Below are positions 23,146-25,364 of a DNA stretch of 25,364 nt, in pieces. Numbering within the stretch: position 1 is the stretch's first letter; each line of letters starts with the position of its first letter. The translations under genes were made by a program, and so were the position numbers. The notes below the pieces were generated by a model, which saw nothing but the letters and a program-made list of their open reading frames with translations, was not told the DNA's origin and made no database searches. Origin of the DNA: SMWC01 sp963581225 (GTDB lineage Bacteria > Pseudomonadota > Gammaproteobacteria > Steroidobacterales > Rariloculaceae); contig CAUZMW010000033.1 in assembly GCA_963581225.1 (NCBI GenBank), positions 1-25,364 on the forward strand. Direction: 5' to 3'.

Positions 23146-24813
23146 TCACTTCTCCATCGGCTGAATCGTGTCAGTCTCTACGACGGCATCGAACGCAGCC
23201 TGGACGGCCTTTACATTAGGGTCCTGCTCGATCGACTCGCGTGCTTCGCGCATCCTCTGGTCCTCACCGGCCTCGCGAATTTGAGCGGGTGTCGCAACGG
23301 GTGCAACGGGTGGTGCACCCGTTGCGATCTCGAGCCGGAGACGCCGCCCCAGATGCTCCCCGATTGCGGTCTCAAGTCGGCCTCTGACCTGCTCTGTGTT
23401 CAGATGGGCACTCCTCTCGGCAAGTACCAGTGAGATTCGGTTTTCGGATTGCTCTTTGATCGTGCAATGCTCGGCTAGTTGACGAGCCGCACCGTGGATA
23501 TCGGCTGCACCTAGAAGCGCTTCCCAGTCCCCGGTAATCGGTTGTACCGACACGACCGTATCGGCTACCGGCGCAGATGACAGGGAGACGTCCTCGTCCG
23601 GCGTGCCGGCACGTTTCGCCTCTGGCTCGGTATTTACAAACGCCTTCGGCGCCGGCTTCGGTGCCGATTTGTTCGCGAGCTCCTGGCGCGCAGAACGCTG
23701 CCGAGCAACCGATACGCTCCCATCGTTCTCATCCGCGCCGGGCCGAAACGCCAGCATACGCAGTAGAGTCATCTCAAAGCCTGAGCGCGGGTCCCGGCTT
23801 ACACCGAGCTCGCGGCGGCCCTGTAAGGCGATCTGATAGTAGAGCTGAACGTCTTCCACCGGAATCGCAGCAGCTAGCTCCTTTAACGCTTCGTGTTCCC
23901 CTTGTGCCTCGTCGTAACCGACGAGCTGGACTACGGCCAGGCGTTGCAGCTCGCCCATGAGTTCGTCGAGAACCGCGCTGTAATCGAACGCATACTCGTC
24001 GAGTGCCGCGACTTCCTTCAGTAATGCGGACCCGTCGCCGGCCGCCAGGCCCTCGAGCAGCCGGAGGACATGGCCACGATCGATCGTGCCGAGCATATCA
24101 CCGACGGATTCCGCGCTGACTTGGCCGCCGCCGAATGCAAGCGCCTGGTCGAGGAGACTGAGCCCATCGCGCATACTGCCGTCCGCACCCTTCGCGAGCG
24201 CGCCTAGTCCAGCGGGCTCGGACTCGACGCCCTCCTCGTCGCAAATCTTTTGCAGTTGCTCCTGAATCTGTTTCAACGTTAGCCGCTTAAGATTGAACTG
24301 CAAGCAGCGCGACAGCACGGTAACGGGCAATTTCTGTGGGTCGGTTGTTGCGAGAAGAAACTTGACGTGCGGTGGTGGCTCTTCGAGCGTTTTCAGTAAC
24401 GCATTGAAGGAGTGCTTGGAGAGCATGTGCACTTCATCGATGAGATAAACCTTGAAACGTCCACTCGTCGGAGCGTACTGAACGTTTTCCAGTAGCTCAC
24501 GCGTATCCTCGACCTTGGTGCGCGATGCGGCGTCGACTTCGATCAGATCGACGAAGCGCCCCTCGTCGATCGCGATACAGGCATCGCACTCACCGCAAGG
24601 CTCAGGCACAACGCCATCGGCACAGTTCAGGGCCTTCGCGAGAATACGCGCGAGCGTGGTTTTGCCGACACCGGCTGTCCCTGCGAAGAGATAAGCGTGG
24701 TGGACTCGCTCCGCAGCGAGAGAATTGACCAGGGCTTTGACGACATGCTCTTGCCCGACGAGCTTCGCAAAGCGCCGAGGTCGCCATTTTCGTGCGAGAA
24801 CCGTGTAACTCAT
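23146..24813 (-). CDS. dnaX: DNA polymerase III subunit tau/gamma (clamp-loader ATPase)
   Basis: The 555-aa motor subunit of the clamp loader. It starts MSYTVLARKWRPRRFAKLVG, the near-invariant DnaX N-terminus, so the open frame running further upstream through the SRP RNA and tRNA is not coding. Walker A is GTAGVGKTT (residues 45-53); the zinc module uses C64, C73, C76 and C79; Walker B/DEAH-like is YLIDEVHMLS; sensor and arginine-finger region is LATTDPQKLPVTVLSRCLQF. A low-complexity Ala/Pro/Lys linker (about residues 365-415) precedes the C-terminal domain that in E. coli tau binds Pol III alpha. It is shorter than E. coli tau (643 aa). I see no obvious A-rich slippery site for making gamma. 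Confidence 0.95.
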   Translation of the reverse strand: MSYTVLARKWRPRRFAKLVGQEHVVKALVNSLAAERVHHAYLFAGTAGVGKTTLARILAKALNCADGVVPEPCGECDACIAIDEGRFVDLIEVDAASRTKVEDTRELLENVQYAPTSGRFKVYLIDEVHMLSKHSFNALLKTLEEPPPHVKFLLATTDPQKLPVTVLSRCLQFNLKRLTLKQIQEQLQKICDEEGVESEPAGLGALAKGADGSMRDGLSLLDQALAFGGGQVSAESVGDMLGTIDRGHVLRLLEGLAAGDGSALLKEVAALDEYAFDYSAVLDELMGELQRLAVVQLVGYDEAQGEHEALKELAAAIPVEDVQLYYQIALQGRRELGVSRDPRSGFEMTLLRMLAFRPGADENDGSVSVARQRSARQELANKSAPKPAPKAFVNTEPEAKRAGTPDEDVSLSSAPVADTVVSVQPITGDWEALLGAADIHGAARQLAEHCTIKEQSENRISLVLAERSAHLNTEQVRGRLETAIGEHLGRRLRLEIATGAPPVAPVATPAQIREAGEDQRMREARESIEQDPNVKAVQAAFDAVVETDTIQPMEK

Positions 24814-24841
24814 AAACGCAGCGCCCTGCCAATCGCCTAAA

Positions 24842-24954
24842 CTAGATCCGCGCCAGCTCGACCCTGGCACCCGATCAAACCGCTGCCGCTGCTCCCTTCC
24901 GGGCCTGACGGGGTTCACAGCTGATCGTCGCGAGGGAACCGACCGCGGACCCCT
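24842..24954 (-). ncRNA. ffs: Signal recognition particle 4.5S RNA
   Basis: On the minus strand the sequence contains GTCAGGCCCGGAAGGGAGCA, the highly conserved apical loop region of the bacterial SRP RNA (the GGAA tetraloop and the asymmetric loop that binds Ffh). The 5' end GGTCCGCG (from about 24953) pairs with CGCGGATC (24845-24852) at the 3' end, closing one long hairpin as in 4.5S RNA. The gene lies about 30 bp upstream of dnaX on the same strand, a common gammaproteobacterial arrangement. Ends are estimates from the pairing. Confidence 0.9.
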
Positions 24955-24993
24955 GTACTTTAACAGTGAGTCGCAGCGATCGTACAGGTCGCC
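24954..24993 (-). promoter_or_regulatory. Candidate promoter of ffs-dnaX
   Basis: On the minus strand a TTAAAG hexamer lies about 6-7 bases before the predicted 5' G of the SRP RNA, fitting a -10 element. The hexamer TGTACG 17 bases upstream is a poor -35 box. The call rests mainly on the position relative to the RNA. Confidence 0.25.
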
Positions 24994-25080
24994 TTGCGGG
25001 TATTGAGTTCGGCCTCGACAGTAGGCTACGCTGCGCGGCCCGTGCCTCACGGACGGAATAGCACTAAAATCCCAGATAAC

Positions 25081-25172
25081 GGAGAGGTGGCCGAGTGGTC
25101 GAAGGCGCTTGCTTGGAAAGCAAGTGTACGTGTCAAAGCGTACCGTGGGTTCGAATCCCACTCTCTCCGCCA
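25081..25172 (+). tRNA. tRNA-Ser (anticodon GGA)
   Basis: Acceptor strand GGAGAGG pairs with TCTCTCC (last pair G-T), followed by discriminator G and an encoded CCA at 25170-25172. The D arm contains GGCCGAGTGGTCGAAGGC. The anticodon arm is CTTGC-TTGGAAA-GCAAG, giving anticodon GGA for UCC/UCU serine codons. The long variable arm (GTACGTGTCAAAGCGTAC) is typical of serine tRNAs, and the T arm is GTGGGTTCGAATCCCAC. Fold and length (92 nt) are complete. Serine tRNA genes are frequent integration sites, which matters for the AT-rich DNA after it. Confidence 0.97.
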
Positions 25173-25224
25173 TACCATTTATATTGCTTAAATATCAATG
25201 GCTTAAAAAATTTCAGTACCGAAA

Positions 25225-25254
25225 TGTAGTACAGGTGTAGTAATTTCTGTAGTA
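25225..25254 (+). repeat. Three TGTAGTA direct repeats spaced by about one helical turn
   Basis: TGTAGTA occurs at 25225-25231, 25236-25242 and 25248-25254, so the starts are 11 and 12 bp apart. Extended copies read ATGTAGTACA, GTGTAGTAAT and CTGTAGTACA. Such phased direct repeats can be binding sites for a recombinase, excisionase or repressor. They lie 53 bp after a tRNA gene in visibly AT-rich DNA. No gene follows before the window ends at 25364. Confidence 0.5.
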
Positions 25255-25364
25255 CATCCTTTCTCCAAGACCCCACTCAGAAGGCCACCCCACCCCCTAC
25301 CCATATATAACTACTGCTCGCACATTTCTAGCCAATTTTGGCTATGAACCAAGGTATGCTTAGA

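Noticed and set aside
24814..25173. 120 extra codons in frame upstream of dnaX
   Set aside because: They cross the SRP RNA gene and the tRNA gene antisense; DnaX proteins begin at MSYTVLARKWRP.

Overview
The window looks like chromosomal DNA of a Gammaproteobacterium of fairly high GC, probably environmental or uncultivated. The evidence is the set of housekeeping genes with gammaproteobacterial partners: mutM with rpmG/rpmB and a radC remnant, ppsA with divergent ppsR, a DUF1249 (YqiB-like) gene, a YgiM-like SH3 protein, orn with divergent rsgA, and ybaB-recR near ffs-dnaX. No plasmid or phage backbone is visible.

Layout, left to right. (1) 1-3614: the 3' part of a gamma-glutamyltransferase gene, mutM convergent with it, and an acyl-CoA/fatty-acid desaturase. 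(2) 3641-4233: rpmG, rpmB and only the last ~40 codons of radC, all on the minus strand. (3) 4234-6190: a patchwork of remains holding an IS3-type transposase fragment that runs in frame into an exported DUF3313-like protein, diverged 20-mer repeats, eight tandem TTTGC units and a frameshifted TPR pseudogene. (4) 6347-10740: a BtuB-like TonB-dependent receptor, two translationally coupled lipoproteins of unknown function, a two-helix membrane protein and a small, possibly frameshifted ORF. (5) 10949-13036: the tail-specific protease Prc. (6) 13082-14107, minus strand: one 342-codon frame interrupted by five TAG/TAA codons with no net frameshift. (7) 14230-20621: DUF1249 gene, ppsR/ppsA, SH3 protein, orn/rsgA, hinT. 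(8) 20618-24954: recR, ybaB, a DUF6152 gene, dnaX and the 4.5S SRP RNA gene, all minus strand. (9) 25081-25364: tRNA-Ser(GGA), then an AT-rich tail with three helically spaced TGTAGTA repeats, which may be the edge of an integrated element.

Functional links: PpsR is the kinase/phosphorylase that switches PpsA off and on and is encoded divergently from it, so one intergenic region serves both. DnaX, RecR and YbaB form a replication/recombination cluster in many relatives; here a DUF6152 gene and about 0.5 kb of DNA separate dnaX from ybaB. RsgA, L28 and L33 belong to ribosome assembly and structure, and Orn finishes RNA decay. The points most worth a second look are the five-nonsense gene, the orphan lipoprotein cassette, the radC/IS junction and the repeats beside the tRNA.
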